A stretch of 64,000 nucleotides of DNA from Marinomonas flavescens (GTDB taxonomy: Bacteria > Pseudomonadota > Gammaproteobacteria > Pseudomonadales > Marinomonadaceae). Positions 8,622 through 17,914 of the stretch are shown here, one piece after another. The translations under genes were made by a program, and so were the position numbers. The notes beneath the pieces are model-generated. The model saw nothing but the letters and a program-made list of their open reading frames with translations, ran no database searches and was not told the DNA's origin. The first letter of the stretch is position 1. Every line of letters begins with the position of its first letter. The stretch lies in NCBI RefSeq assembly GCF_004352835.1, contig NZ_SJSB01000003.1, positions 62,001-126,000 on the forward strand. The letters are read 5' to 3'.

Positions 8622-9323
8622 GTGCCAAACGGCCTTATTGCTTTTATACGATCATTAACGAGAAGCGTTTCAATTCGTAAACGGGTTGTTTGTTTGTCTT
8701 TAATATTGTGTATTATCCCTCAGCTTTGGCTTTATGCTGATATATCGGATAAGTATTTTGCGATTGCTCAAAAAGTGGGTAGACAGTACGGACCGAATGC
8801 TGAGAAACGGGTGTTAGCATGGCGAAGGTTGGTCGCTGATTCTCAGAATCTTTCCATTGTTAATAAGCTGGCAACGGTGAATAATTTTTTTAATTCATTG
8901 GACTTTGTGGATGATCTTGACCATTGGGGGAAAGAAGATTACTGGGCAACGCCGATTGAATTTTTGGCGACTAGAGGTGGTGATTGTGAAGACTTTACGA
9001 TTGCCAAATATTTCACTTTGCGAGAATTGGGTGTGCCTGATGAGAAGCTTCGCCTAGTTTATGTTAAAGCACTTACTCTCAATCAGCATCACATGGTATT
9101 GGCTTATTATAACAAACCAACGTCTATTCCCGTCATTTTAGATAATTTAGACAAAGAATTGAAGCCTGCCTCACAGCGCCATGATTTATTACCCATTTAT
9201 TCTTTTAATGCAAAAAACCTGTGGCTTTCAAAAGAAAAAGGGCGTGGTCAATTAGTGGGAGGTTCATCGAGATTGAGTCTCTGGACCGATTTAAATAACC
9301 GACTTGCCACGTACAATAACTAG
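8622..9323 (+). CDS. lapG: Periplasmic cysteine protease LapG (bacterial transglutaminase-like peptidase)
   Basis: LapG is a calcium-dependent periplasmic protease that clips the N-terminus of giant type I-secreted adhesins and so releases biofilm cells. The 233-residue product has an N-terminal membrane/signal segment (~residues 20-38). The catalytic triad is visible: Cys122 in GGDCEDF, His157 in HHMVLAYY and Asp174 in ILDN, with the same 17-residue His-Asp spacing as in Pseudomonas LapG. The start is GTG at 8622; other in-frame starts nearby are possible. lapD follows after 10 bp, the usual protease-receptor pairing. Confidence 0.92.
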   Translation: MPNGLIAFIRSLTRSVSIRKRVVCLSLILCIIPQLWLYADISDKYFAIAQKVGRQYGPNAEKRVLAWRRLVADSQNLSIVNKLATVNNFFNSLDFVDDLDHWGKEDYWATPIEFLATRGGDCEDFTIAKYFTLRELGVPDEKLRLVYVKALTLNQHHMVLAYYNKPTSIPVILDNLDKELKPASQRHDLLPIYSFNAKNLWLSKEKGRGQLVGGSSRLSLWTDLNNRLATYNN

Positions 9324-9333
9324 GAGAATCCAA

Positions 9334-11292
9334 GTGACGCTATTTCGCCAGTTGATGATGACGATTATAGTCATTTTTTCAGTAATACTCGTTGTTGTAA
9401 TGGGGATTAATTTCAATACAACCAAAGGCTATTTGATCAATCAGCTAGAGTCGACAACACAAGATTCAGCCACGTCACTTAGTATGACAGTGTCTGATTT
9501 TATGGCAGCGCAAGATTATGCGTCAGTAGACAGTGCCATTAACGCTGTTTTTGACAGTGGCTATTTTTCTGAAATTAGAATGCACGTTTACGCCACAGAC
9601 AAAGATATTGTTCGTAAAAATGAAACAAAAATTGATGGTGTTCCTCAGTGGTTTATTAAGCTCATTAGTTTTGATGTTCCTCAAGCTAATGCGGTTATCT
9701 CTAATGGCTGGAATGAATTAGGGCAAGTCTACATTACTGGTAGCGCTGGTTATGGTTATAACCAGTTATGGTTAGCAAGCAGAAACTTGTTGGTGTCCTT
9801 TTTTATTATAGGCGTGGTTACAATCTTGTTCGGCAGTATCGCGCTTCGTTTCCTCTTTAGGCCATTAGGAGAAGTGGTAAAGCAAGCAGAAGCGATACAA
9901 CATCGCCAATTTATTAAAATGAAAAACCTGCCAAAAACACGTGAATTAAAATTGGTTGTGCAAGCAATGAATCGACTCACAGAAAAGCTTGAAAAAGACT
10001 TTGATGCAGAGGCTGAAACGGTTCAATGGCTCCAGGCGAAAGCCTTTAAAGATCCAGTAAGTGGGTTAGGTAATCGTAATTTTTTTGAAAGTCAGGCTAA
10101 GGCTTATTTTTCCAGTAGTGATCGCACCATGGATGGCCTAGTGCTTGTTAGTTTATCTGATTTAGGAAAGCTCAATAATGAGCGTGGTTATGAAGCGGCT
10201 GATCTGTTTATTCAGGCTTCAGCTAATATCATGACGGATAAAATGAAAACAGTGGCTTCCTCTTCTTCAGTCGCTCGCTTGTCTGGTGCAGATTTTATTA
10301 TTTTAATACCTAATATCGACCAAGATAGATTGAAGCATGTTGTTGAGGATATTTTGGAAGGTTTAATGGTGCTTATTCCTAATCAAATAGCCTACGCAGA
10401 CGCGGTTGCGAATATTGGTGCAGTTTCATTAAATGGTAAAGTGAGTCGTTCTAATGCCATGGCTCAAGCAGATGCTGCGTTGAGAGAGGCTAAAACCGCT
10501 GGCTCAAATACTCTTCGTGTTTTTGATGCGATTACTGGTCAAGACATGGCCATTGGACGGCTTGTTTGGAAAGATATGTTGGAGTATGCGATTAAAAATC
10601 GAGCGTTTCTTTTAAGGAAGCAGAAAATTGTATGTTTTGAAGAAGCGTCCACCGTTATGCATGAAGAAGTGTTTGCGAGTCTTGATTATGAAGGTAAGCA
10701 GTATCATGCGGGGTACTTTATTGGTTTGGCTGAGCAGTTTGATCTGGGAGATCAATTAGATAAAGTCATTATTCTTCGAGTGATTGAATTTATTACGCAG
10801 CGACATAGTGATCAACAACAGACTCCTTTAGCTATTAACCTTTCTGCCTCTGCGTATTCAAAGCCTACATTTACTGATTGGTTGGATGAAACCTTGCAAG
10901 GCTTAGATCTGGCGATCCGTAAGCAACTTGTTTTTGAGGTATCAGAGCAAAGTGTGTTGGCTGTCGAAGATCAGGCGATAGTATTGTCAGAGGTATTAAA
11001 AAGACACGATGTGGCGTTTGGGATTGATAATGTAGGTAAGCAATTTACTACCTTTCATTATTTACAGCAGTTGCTTCCGGACTATGTGAAGGTAGATCCC
11101 TCCTATACGAAGCTGGCGACAGGCAAAGAGTCGGAAGCTTTTTTCATGCATATACTGTGTAAAATGTTTAATAGTTTAAATATTCAAATAATTGCAACAG
11201 GTATTGAAAGCCAGCAGCAATTGAGTCGTCTAGAGAAATTCGATATCACTGCAGGTCAAGGTTATGCTATAGATCAAGCTCAAGAGATGTAG
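9334..11292 (+). CDS. lapD: Cyclic-di-GMP receptor LapD (degenerate GGDEF/EAL)
   Basis: LapD is an inner-membrane receptor that binds c-di-GMP through a catalytically dead EAL domain and then sequesters LapG. I chose the GTG at 9334, preceded by TAGGAGA with good spacing, giving 652 residues. TM1 spans ~7-27, the periplasmic output domain ~28-150, TM2 ~152-174, followed by HAMP, degenerate GGDEF (SGADF in place of GGDEF) and degenerate EAL (EVFASL). Trp126 in NGWNELGQ matches the LapG-contacting Trp125 of P. fluorescens LapD. It is transcribed with lapG. Confidence 0.92.
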   Translation: MTLFRQLMMTIIVIFSVILVVVMGINFNTTKGYLINQLESTTQDSATSLSMTVSDFMAAQDYASVDSAINAVFDSGYFSEIRMHVYATDKDIVRKNETKIDGVPQWFIKLISFDVPQANAVISNGWNELGQVYITGSAGYGYNQLWLASRNLLVSFFIIGVVTILFGSIALRFLFRPLGEVVKQAEAIQHRQFIKMKNLPKTRELKLVVQAMNRLTEKLEKDFDAEAETVQWLQAKAFKDPVSGLGNRNFFESQAKAYFSSSDRTMDGLVLVSLSDLGKLNNERGYEAADLFIQASANIMTDKMKTVASSSSVARLSGADFIILIPNIDQDRLKHVVEDILEGLMVLIPNQIAYADAVANIGAVSLNGKVSRSNAMAQADAALREAKTAGSNTLRVFDAITGQDMAIGRLVWKDMLEYAIKNRAFLLRKQKIVCFEEASTVMHEEVFASLDYEGKQYHAGYFIGLAEQFDLGDQLDKVIILRVIEFITQRHSDQQQTPLAINLSASAYSKPTFTDWLDETLQGLDLAIRKQLVFEVSEQSVLAVEDQAIVLSEVLKRHDVAFGIDNVGKQFTTFHYLQQLLPDYVKVDPSYTKLATGKESEAFFMHILCKMFNSLNIQIIATGIESQQQLSRLEKFDITAGQGYAIDQAQEM

Positions 11293-11302
11293 CCCAATTA
11301 AA

Positions 11303-11339
11303 ATGACAATGACGTGCTAAATTAAAGCGTCATTGTCAT
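11303..11339. repeat. Perfect 12-bp inverted repeat at the lapD/hypothetical convergent junction
   Basis: Arms ATGACAATGACG (11303-11314) and its exact complement (11328-11339) flank a 13-nt AT-rich loop. The right arm lies inside the end of the opposing gene. No clear T-run follows on either strand. It may act as a convergent terminator or block read-through. Confidence 0.45.
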
Positions 11340-11685
11340 CAGAAGAGAGGGTATCATCAATGATAAGGCCATCATCACTGCCATTGTGTACGCCACGAAC
11401 CCATTTTCGACTGAGCAATTTTTTCTGTGCTGCCATCGGAAGTTCAGTGAACTGAATGATGCGCTTTGCACTCAATAGATCGATCAAATCTTCTATTACA
11501 CGCATCATGTCAACGTCAGAATTATCAAGAATTTCTTGAGTGTCTGTTTCAATGTTTTTGAATTTAGATTCTAACAACTCCGCAACAGTGGGGTCATTAG
11601 GGGCAACTAGCAGCTTGTATTCGCTTGATTGAGAGGTGGCAACATCAATAATTTCACCTTCTTCGTTCACTTTTGCGTAGAGCAC
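11317..11685 (-). CDS. Conserved acidic protein of unknown function
   Basis: It encodes 122 residues, rich in Asp and Glu and ending in an Asp/Ser-rich tail. The start is GTG at 11685 with GGAG seven bases upstream. I recall similar short proteins in other gammaproteobacteria, sometimes carrying a misleading tryptophan-synthase-like label, but I see no catalytic motif. The central part (residues ~30-100) is predicted helical and contains the conserved-looking RIIQFTELPMAAQKKLLSRK. It is convergent with lapD and divergent from the lapB-type gene. No function is assigned. Confidence 0.7.
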   Translation of the reverse strand: MLYAKVNEEGEIIDVATSQSSEYKLLVAPNDPTVAELLESKFKNIETDTQEILDNSDVDMMRVIEDLIDLLSAKRIIQFTELPMAAQKKLLSRKWVRGVHNGSDDGLIIDDTLSSDDNDALI

Positions 11686-11829
11686 AGTGCTTCTCCATGT
11701 TGTTTAATCTAGTATAGATTCATTGGTAGTCTTTCTATCTTACTCAATAAGCACTATTCTAGACTAGAGTTATTTGAAGTAGGTTATTAAGCCTATGTTT
11801 TTAGTACTATTTAAGGAGCTAAATGAAGT

Positions 11830-14139
11830 ATGTCTGACTCCGCTCGTCCAGGGCAAGCCCCGACTTCAGTATCTGACGAATCACCAATCGATGATAAGGT
11901 GAAAAACGAGGAAAGTGCTGGCACAGCTAATAACCCTGAGCAGCCAGATTCCACTTCAGATAACAAAACTTCCAGTGATGAAGCTGCTTCTAGTCAGTGG
12001 AATATTTTGGGCGCAGACCTAGAGTATCCAAACCCACTTCTCGATTGTTTAGTCTTATTAAGTAAATATTTCCACAACCCTTATTCAGCGGATTCCATTG
12101 CTGCCGGTTTACCTATAACCGACAATGATATGACGCCAGCGCTTTTCAAACGTGCGGCGAAGCGCATTGGCATCAGCTCTCGGTTTATCAAGCGACCATT
12201 GCTAAAAATTCCAGATATGGTTTTACCTACGGTTTTGTTGCTTAAAGATCAGCACGCTTGTGTTTTATTAGAAGTTAACCAGCAGGAAGGCTTTGCGAAA
12301 GTGATGCGTCCTGAAGCTGGAGAAGGGGAAATTACACTTCCTCTTGATGAGCTATTAGAGTCATACAGTGGCTATTGTTTTTTTGTTAAGCCGATTTATC
12401 AATTTGATAAACGTTCAGAAAAAGAGAGTGAAAAAGCCAGTAAAAAACACTGGTTTTGGGGGACGATTACGCAATCTTGGCGCATTTATCGAGATGTGTT
12501 TATTGCCTCTTTATTGATTAATATTTTTGCTGTTGCCAGTCCGCTTTTTGTGATGAATGTCTATGATAGGGTGGTTCCTAATAATGCCTTCGACACCTTA
12601 TGGGTGTTGGCTATTGGTGCTGCTGTTGTGTATTTGTTTGACTTTTTATTACGCACATTGCGCTCTTATTTTATCGATATTGCAGGGAAAAAATCAGACA
12701 TTCTGATTTCTGCTGCCATCTTTTCTAAAGTAAATAACATTACCATGGCATCTCGACCTAAATCGGTGGGGGCTTTTGCAAAAAATCTTCAGGAATTTGA
12801 GAGTATTCGAGATTTTATTACATCTGCCTCAATTACTACCTTGGTTGATATTCCTTTTATGTTTTTGATTGTGGGGGTTATTTGGCTCATCGGTGGACCT
12901 GTTGGCTATATTCCTATTGTTACCATATTTCTAATTTTAGCTTACAGCATCATTATTCAAATACCGCTTCGACGTTCGATTGAGGAAAGCCAAAAAACAG
13001 CCTCTCAGAAAAATGCGGTATTAATTGAAAGCCTGTATAACGCCGAGAGTGTTAAATTAAATAATGCGGAAGGCGTTCTCCAAAAGCAGTGGGAAAATGC
13101 GGTCGGTAACATTGCAGATTGGGGGATTAAAACACGTCAATTGTCTCAGTCTTGTTCTTCTTTTGCTATGGTTGTTCAACAGCTCACAACGGTTGTTATT
13201 GTTATTGTTGGTGTTTATCAGATTTCTGAAGGCAACATGAGTATGGGCGCGTTGGTCGCATCTGTTATGTTAACGGGTCGAGCACTTGGGCCAATGGCGC
13301 AAATAGCAGGGCTTGCAACCCGTTACAACCAAGCCAAGTCTGCTTTTAGTTCGCTCAATGCAATTATGAGTTCACCGGTAGAAAACCCTGATGATGTGAA
13401 ATTTGTCCATCGTGCTAAATTTGAAGGTGACTTCCAGTTTGATGAAGTAAGTTTTGCTTATCCAGAGCAAGAACAAGCAGCGATTAGTTCAATTAATATC
13501 AAGATTAAGCCTGGTGAAAAAGTAGGTATCATCGGTCGTATTGGTTCTGGAAAATCCACATTGGGTAAATTAATGACGGGGCTTTATACACCTATTGACG
13601 GTGCGGTTCGTGTCGATGGTGTCGATGTACGTCAAATCAATCCTACAGACCTGCGTCGTAATATTGGCTCCGTTTCCCAAGACGTAACGCTCTTTTACGG
13701 CTCTATTCGGGACAATATTGTGATGGGTGTTCCATATATGGAGGATGAGGCGATTATTCGCGCAGCGGAATTATCAGGTGTGTCCGAATTTGCCAATCGT
13801 AAACCTAGTGGTTTAGACAGTATTGTGGGTGAGCGAGGAATGCTCTTATCGGGTGGTCAGCGTCAAAGTATTGCAATAGCACGAGCTTTGCTCTTCAACC
13901 CACCGATTCTTATTCTAGATGAGCCTACCGCATCGATGGACAACACAACTGAGACAAGAATGAAGCGCCGTCTTATTAATGTTGTTAAAGATAAAACATT
14001 GATATTAATCACACATAAAGCGTCGATGTTAGATATGGTAGATAGAATCATTGTGATGGATAACGGTCGACTAATTGCAGATGGACCAAAAGCGCAAGTA
14101 CATGAAGCGCTAAGACAAGGCAAGCTTAAGGTTAGTTAA
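11830..14139 (+). CDS. lapB: Type I secretion system ATPase/permease (LapB-type)
   Basis: This ABC exporter subunit of 769 residues drives type I secretion of a large adhesin. A Ser/Glu-rich N-terminal tail (1-55) precedes a C39-like domain that lacks the catalytic cysteine context and so does not cleave a leader. A six-helix transmembrane domain spans ~215-470. The nucleotide-binding domain has Walker A GRIGSGKST (569-577), signature LSGGQRQ (from 673), Walker B ILILDEPTASMD and the ITHK His switch. With the LapC-type fusion protein one base downstream and lapG-lapD upstream, it probably exports the LapG-cleaved adhesin, whose gene is not in the window. Confidence 0.9.
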   Translation: MSDSARPGQAPTSVSDESPIDDKVKNEESAGTANNPEQPDSTSDNKTSSDEAASSQWNILGADLEYPNPLLDCLVLLSKYFHNPYSADSIAAGLPITDNDMTPALFKRAAKRIGISSRFIKRPLLKIPDMVLPTVLLLKDQHACVLLEVNQQEGFAKVMRPEAGEGEITLPLDELLESYSGYCFFVKPIYQFDKRSEKESEKASKKHWFWGTITQSWRIYRDVFIASLLINIFAVASPLFVMNVYDRVVPNNAFDTLWVLAIGAAVVYLFDFLLRTLRSYFIDIAGKKSDILISAAIFSKVNNITMASRPKSVGAFAKNLQEFESIRDFITSASITTLVDIPFMFLIVGVIWLIGGPVGYIPIVTIFLILAYSIIIQIPLRRSIEESQKTASQKNAVLIESLYNAESVKLNNAEGVLQKQWENAVGNIADWGIKTRQLSQSCSSFAMVVQQLTTVVIVIVGVYQISEGNMSMGALVASVMLTGRALGPMAQIAGLATRYNQAKSAFSSLNAIMSSPVENPDDVKFVHRAKFEGDFQFDEVSFAYPEQEQAAISSINIKIKPGEKVGIIGRIGSGKSTLGKLMTGLYTPIDGAVRVDGVDVRQINPTDLRRNIGSVSQDVTLFYGSIRDNIVMGVPYMEDEAIIRAAELSGVSEFANRKPSGLDSIVGERGMLLSGGQRQSIAIARALLFNPPILILDEPTASMDNTTETRMKRRLINVVKDKTLILITHKASMLDMVDRIIVMDNGRLIADGPKAQVHEALRQGKLKVS

Positions 14140-14140
14140 C

Positions 14141-15475
14141 ATGGCTAAAAAATTGAATAAAATATCACAAAGTGATTTGAGTTTTCTGAATGATAAAAAC
14201 TCAGCTTTAATGCTAAAAACACCCCGTGGTGGACGTATTATTTTATGGGTGATTCTTGTCTTTGTTATTTTGGGTTTAGTTTGGGCTGATAACACAAGCT
14301 TCGATGAAGTTACTGTTGGGGTGGGCAAAGTTATCCCGTCAAGCCAAGTGCAGCAGATACAGAATTTGGAAGGCGGCATTTTAAAAGAAATTAACACTCG
14401 AGTAGGGCAAACCGTTGAGCGTGGTCAGATATTGATGACTATCGAAAACACAGAGGCACTTTCTTCTCTTAGAGAACAGGAAGTCGAGTCAGTTAACTTA
14501 CGAGCTCGTGCAACTCGATTGAAAGCGGAGGCGTTAGGTAAGGAACCGACATTTGCTTCAGATATGAGGGCGTTGCATCCTAATGTTGTTAGCCGCGAGA
14601 TGGAATTGTATAAAAACAGATTGGCTTCACTACGAAGTAATCAGCGTGTTTTTGATCAGCAGGTTGCTCAAAAGCAACAAGAAATTGTTGAGCAAGAAGC
14701 GAAATTAAGCAACCTTAGAAGAAGCTTTGAGTTATCAACGGAAGAGCTTAACTTGACACGACCTGCGTTTGAGCAAGGTGCCGTTTCACGGGTTGAGTTG
14801 TTGCAGCTTGAGCGACAAGTGAATCAGCTCAAGGGAGACTTGGATGCGACTCAATTGGCCATTCCTAGGGCTGAGTCAGCGTTGAAAGAAGCTGAGAATA
14901 AGCTGAAAGAAAGTTCGGCTAAGTTTCGAGCGGAAGCACAAGAGGATTTAACCAAGGTTCAAAGTAAACTGGATCAATTGAAAGAGACGAATGTTTCTCT
15001 GCAAGATAAAGTGTCTCGAACTCAGGTAAGGTCTCCTGTTAAAGGAATTGTTAAGCAGTTACAAATAAATACAGTTGGAGGTGTTATTACTCCGGGTATG
15101 AATCTATTAGAAATTGTTCCTATCGAAGACTCGTTGCTGATAGAGGCGAAAGTAAGTCCTAAAGATATCGGTTTTATCAAGCCAGGACTTCATGCTGTTG
15201 TTAAATTAACTGCTTATGATTTTTCTATTTATGGTGGCTTAAAGGCGACTGTTGAGAATATTAGTGCGGATACTATTTTGGATGAAGAGGGAAAGAGCTT
15301 TTATCTAGTAAGGGTAAGGACTGACCGTAATTATTTGGAACACAATTCACAGCGTTTGCCCATTATTCCGGGTATGCAAGCGACAGTGGATGTGATTACT
15401 GGTAAGAAGACATTATTAAAATATTTGTTGAAACCAATTATTAAGGCAAAGCAAAATGCTTTGCACGAGCGATGA
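14141..15475 (+). CDS. lapC: Type I secretion membrane fusion protein (LapC/HlyD family)
   Basis: This periplasmic adaptor of 444 residues joins the ABC exporter to a TolC-like pore. A short cytoplasmic N-terminus precedes one transmembrane helix (~30-50). Then come a lipoyl-like half motif (NLEGGILKEINTRVGQTVERGQ), a long coiled coil (~110-290), and the second lipoyl half and beta-barrel with RSPVKGIVKQLQINTVGGVI. The C-terminal HlyD signature region reads PGMQATVDVITGKKT. The ATG lies one base past the lapB stop, so expression is coupled. The outer-membrane partner is not in the window. Confidence 0.9.
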   Translation: MAKKLNKISQSDLSFLNDKNSALMLKTPRGGRIILWVILVFVILGLVWADNTSFDEVTVGVGKVIPSSQVQQIQNLEGGILKEINTRVGQTVERGQILMTIENTEALSSLREQEVESVNLRARATRLKAEALGKEPTFASDMRALHPNVVSREMELYKNRLASLRSNQRVFDQQVAQKQQEIVEQEAKLSNLRRSFELSTEELNLTRPAFEQGAVSRVELLQLERQVNQLKGDLDATQLAIPRAESALKEAENKLKESSAKFRAEAQEDLTKVQSKLDQLKETNVSLQDKVSRTQVRSPVKGIVKQLQINTVGGVITPGMNLLEIVPIEDSLLIEAKVSPKDIGFIKPGLHAVVKLTAYDFSIYGGLKATVENISADTILDEEGKSFYLVRVRTDRNYLEHNSQRLPIIPGMQATVDVITGKKTLLKYLLKPIIKAKQNALHER

Positions 15476-15570
15476 TCATAAAAGCGAATCTTTGTGTCTA
15501 TGATTAAGTAACAAATAAACACAGTCTGGTGTTTGGTCGTGAGTATAATTGATTCCAATAAAAGTAGTAG

Positions 15571-16221
15571 ATGAGGGATGCTTTGAAAATTTTGTGCTGG
15601 AACACGGATGATTCTGTTTGGGATCATTGGAATAAAATTGTTGATCAGGAAGTGACCTTGATCAGAGCCCTTGATGGCGATAGTGCAAAGCTTCAGCTAG
15701 AGTCTGATGCGGCATTTGCTTATTTTTTTGTATTTCTAGAAGATAAAGAATTTTCTAAGAGAGTAGAAGATGTCGTCTATTTATGTGGCGCTTTTCCAAA
15801 TACAAAAGTGATAGTATTTCCAAATCAACCAAGCCAAACTGCTGCTTTGAGATTACTTTCAAGTGGTGTTCGAGGTCAATGTTCACCTTATATTGGTAAG
15901 GAGCAATTAGCATTGGCTTTATCAGTGGTTGGGTCTGGTGAGATTTGGGGTGGGAAGTCATTTATTCTAAATCTGATAGCTCAATCTGCACCTAAGCAAA
16001 AAACCACTACGGATCAAGTTTTATTGAGCTCTTTATCTGAGCGAGAAGTTAGTGTTGCTGATTATATTTCTCATGGTTTGTCGAACAAGCAGATTGCTAT
16101 TGAGATGGATATTACTGAGAGAACGGTGAAATCGCACCTTACATCAATATTTAAGAAAACTAATACTAAGGATCGTTTGTCTTTAGCTCTTCTTGTGCAA
16201 GGAGCATTTTCAGCGCCATAA
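15571..16221 (+). CDS. LuxR-family transcriptional regulator with a degenerate receiver-like domain
   Basis: It encodes 216 residues. Residues ~150-215 form a LuxR-type helix-turn-helix: LSEREVSVADYISHGLSNKQ, then the recognition helix TERTVKSHLTSIFKKTN. Residues ~5-130 have a receiver-like alternation of strands and helices but lack the paired acidic residues and clear phospho-Asp, so phosphorylation is doubtful. Lying 95 bp after lapC on the same strand, it may control the lap genes or the adhesin; CsgD-like biofilm regulators share this layout. The ATG at 15571 has a weak SD; a TTG at 15583 with GAGGGA before it is an alternative. Confidence 0.8.
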   Translation: MRDALKILCWNTDDSVWDHWNKIVDQEVTLIRALDGDSAKLQLESDAAFAYFFVFLEDKEFSKRVEDVVYLCGAFPNTKVIVFPNQPSQTAALRLLSSGVRGQCSPYIGKEQLALALSVVGSGEIWGGKSFILNLIAQSAPKQKTTTDQVLLSSLSEREVSVADYISHGLSNKQIAIEMDITERTVKSHLTSIFKKTNTKDRLSLALLVQGAFSAP

Positions 16222-16595
16222 TATACGAGATGCTATTCACTATTTTCAAAATACGGCTAACCTGTTTCATGTCATATAAACAGCAGATGTTTGATTGCCT
16301 CTAATCTCTGCTGCCTTTATCTCGTCATTCCATTCTTTTGTATTTCTATTGATGCTTCGTTTACCTTTTTATAAGATGCCGCGTTATTAATGAGATTATG
16401 CCTTGTTAGAGGCTATAGATAACTTATTATTAAATAATCTTATGGATTTTAATAACGTATCATTCAGGCGGGCTCTCGCAGCGAGAGCTCGTGTCTCTTA
16501 TGGTTAGAATTAATCCCTATTAGAGTACAGCAACACTATTGAAGGTGTTTTATTTGTCGTAGGCGAAAGTTGGCCATCGTTTAGGTGAGGTTGTT
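16222..16595. other. 374-bp gap with two inverted repeats
   Basis: No coding region is supported here. An imperfect hairpin with CAGCAGA/TCTGCTG arms (16281-16287, 16317-16323) could be a weak terminator for the luxR-type gene. A compact perfect palindrome, GCTCTCGC and its complement around a single A (16472-16488), lies 108 bp upstream of mobA and has no T-run. The remainder is AT-rich and featureless to me. Confidence 0.5.
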
Positions 16596-17174
16596 GTGTA
16601 CACACTTTCAGGTGTTGTGATTGCGGGCGGTAAAGCCCAGCGAATGTCAGGTGTAGAAAAAGGTCTGGTACTTTATAAGGGGCAGTCTATGGCTTTTTGG
16701 GTTGCTCAAGCTATGGAAGGGTTAGTAAAGCATGTTTGTTTAAATGTGAATCGGCGCTTCTCAGACTATCAGTTATTTGGCTATAAGCTCATACAGGATG
16801 GGGAGGCTTACGCAGAGCGAGGGCCGCTATCTGGTTTGTGGAGTGCCTTAAACCAAGCGTCGACAACTCATATTTTGGTGGCGCCCTGCGATACGCCAAA
16901 TATCTCTAGTGCCGCTTTTGCTGCATTAAAGGTTGCGAGTCAGGCGCAATCAGAAAGAATACATTGTTTAGAAAGTGGTAGTGGTTTACATCCTCTGCAT
17001 GCCATTATTCCAGTTCAATCAGGCTTGCAATCTTTAGCGACGTTTTTAGATGGGGGAGATAGAAACAGTGTGATGGCTTATTATCGAGAACATGGCTACG
17101 ACTCTGTACTCTGGGGTGTAGAAGGCGAGCTTTTGAATGTGAATTATCAAGAGCAAATAGATTCTAGTGTTTAG
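16596..17174 (+). CDS. mobA: Molybdenum cofactor guanylyltransferase
   Basis: MobA attaches GMP from GTP to molybdopterin to make the bis-MGD cofactor. The 192-residue product begins with a nucleotide-binding loop VVIAGGKAQRMSGVEKGLV, a variant of the usual GGxSxRMGGxDKGL, and has GPLSGLWSAL and the metal-binding APCDTPNIS. The GTG start at 16596 is preceded by TAGGTGAGG. It is slightly divergent (Ser in place of Gly, Glu in place of Asp in the first loop) but all core blocks are present. Its 3' end overlaps the convergent DUF3108 gene by 11 bp. Confidence 0.9.
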   Translation: MYTLSGVVIAGGKAQRMSGVEKGLVLYKGQSMAFWVAQAMEGLVKHVCLNVNRRFSDYQLFGYKLIQDGEAYAERGPLSGLWSALNQASTTHILVAPCDTPNISSAAFAALKVASQAQSERIHCLESGSGLHPLHAIIPVQSGLQSLATFLDGGDRNSVMAYYREHGYDSVLWGVEGELLNVNYQEQIDSSV

Positions 17175-17898
17175 CGAGCACTTTCAAGGATTCTATGTCC
17201 AAGGTATAAGAATCGCCGCCTTTTTCTTTGTGTGTGAGTTTAACCAGTAGGTAATCGTATTTAGGAGCAAACCAAAAAGAGGTTTGTTTATTAGAGTCTT
17301 TGTTGTCGGTCCGAATCATTTTAATGGCTGATATTTCACCAAATTTAGTTTCAATATTTTCTGTCTTTAATCGTTTGAAACGCCAGTTTTTAGTGTAACC
17401 ACCGTCTGCGATAAGATAATCAAAGTTATCCTTTCCTTGTTTTAAGTCTTCTCTAATTTGTAATTGCACGCTGAGTTTATCAACGGTGTTTGGTTTGATA
17501 GACATGTTCCAAGGTTTGTTTTTTATATCATTTCGTACGCGATTTTTTGTCCAATCAAAAAACAACTCGGCCTTGCGTTTTTTACCGAATGCGCTGCTTT
17601 GATATAAATAGTGTGTTGGAATTATTTGATGGTTTTTAACGATGAAAGTGCTTTTTTCGCTGAGAGATGCGAAAAAATTGTCAGCCGTAAATGAAAACTG
17701 CCAAGTGCCATTAGCCTGTTTGGACAGGGTTTGTGTGCCTTTAACTTTCATTGTGATGCCTTTCTTCCAGATGGTGCTATAAACCGCGGAATAGGGCGTT
17801 AAAAAAGAATCTTGGGAAGAGGTTGCGCTGTAGGCAGGTGATATGGGTAAAGTCAGTAAGCTTACAGCGATAAATGCAAAAATCTTATGAATACCCAT
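17164..17898 (-). CDS. DUF3108 family exported protein
   Basis: This secreted protein of 244 residues has a clear signal peptide (hydrophobic residues ~6-20, likely cleavage after SPAYSA near 25). The mature part has the DUF3108 beta-rich pattern: YSAVYSTIWKKGITMKVKGT at the start and a repeated Tyr/Trp/Lys alternation, ending with FWFAPKYDYLLVKLTHKEKG. Family members are periplasmic or outer-membrane proteins of unknown role and often lie beside purN-purM, as here (16 bp downstream of purN). Confidence 0.85.
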   Translation of the reverse strand: MGIHKIFAFIAVSLLTLPISPAYSATSSQDSFLTPYSAVYSTIWKKGITMKVKGTQTLSKQANGTWQFSFTADNFFASLSEKSTFIVKNHQIIPTHYLYQSSAFGKKRKAELFFDWTKNRVRNDIKNKPWNMSIKPNTVDKLSVQLQIREDLKQGKDNFDYLIADGGYTKNWRFKRLKTENIETKFGEISAIKMIRTDNKDSNKQTSFWFAPKYDYLLVKLTHKEKGGDSYTLDIESLKVLAKH

Positions 17899-17914
17899 AT
17901 TCTATATCCTTATC

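Noticed and set aside
16222..16595. Molybdenum-cofactor riboswitch upstream of mobA
   Set aside because: The leader has an isolated palindrome but I cannot find the multi-helix pattern or conserved loops of that riboswitch.
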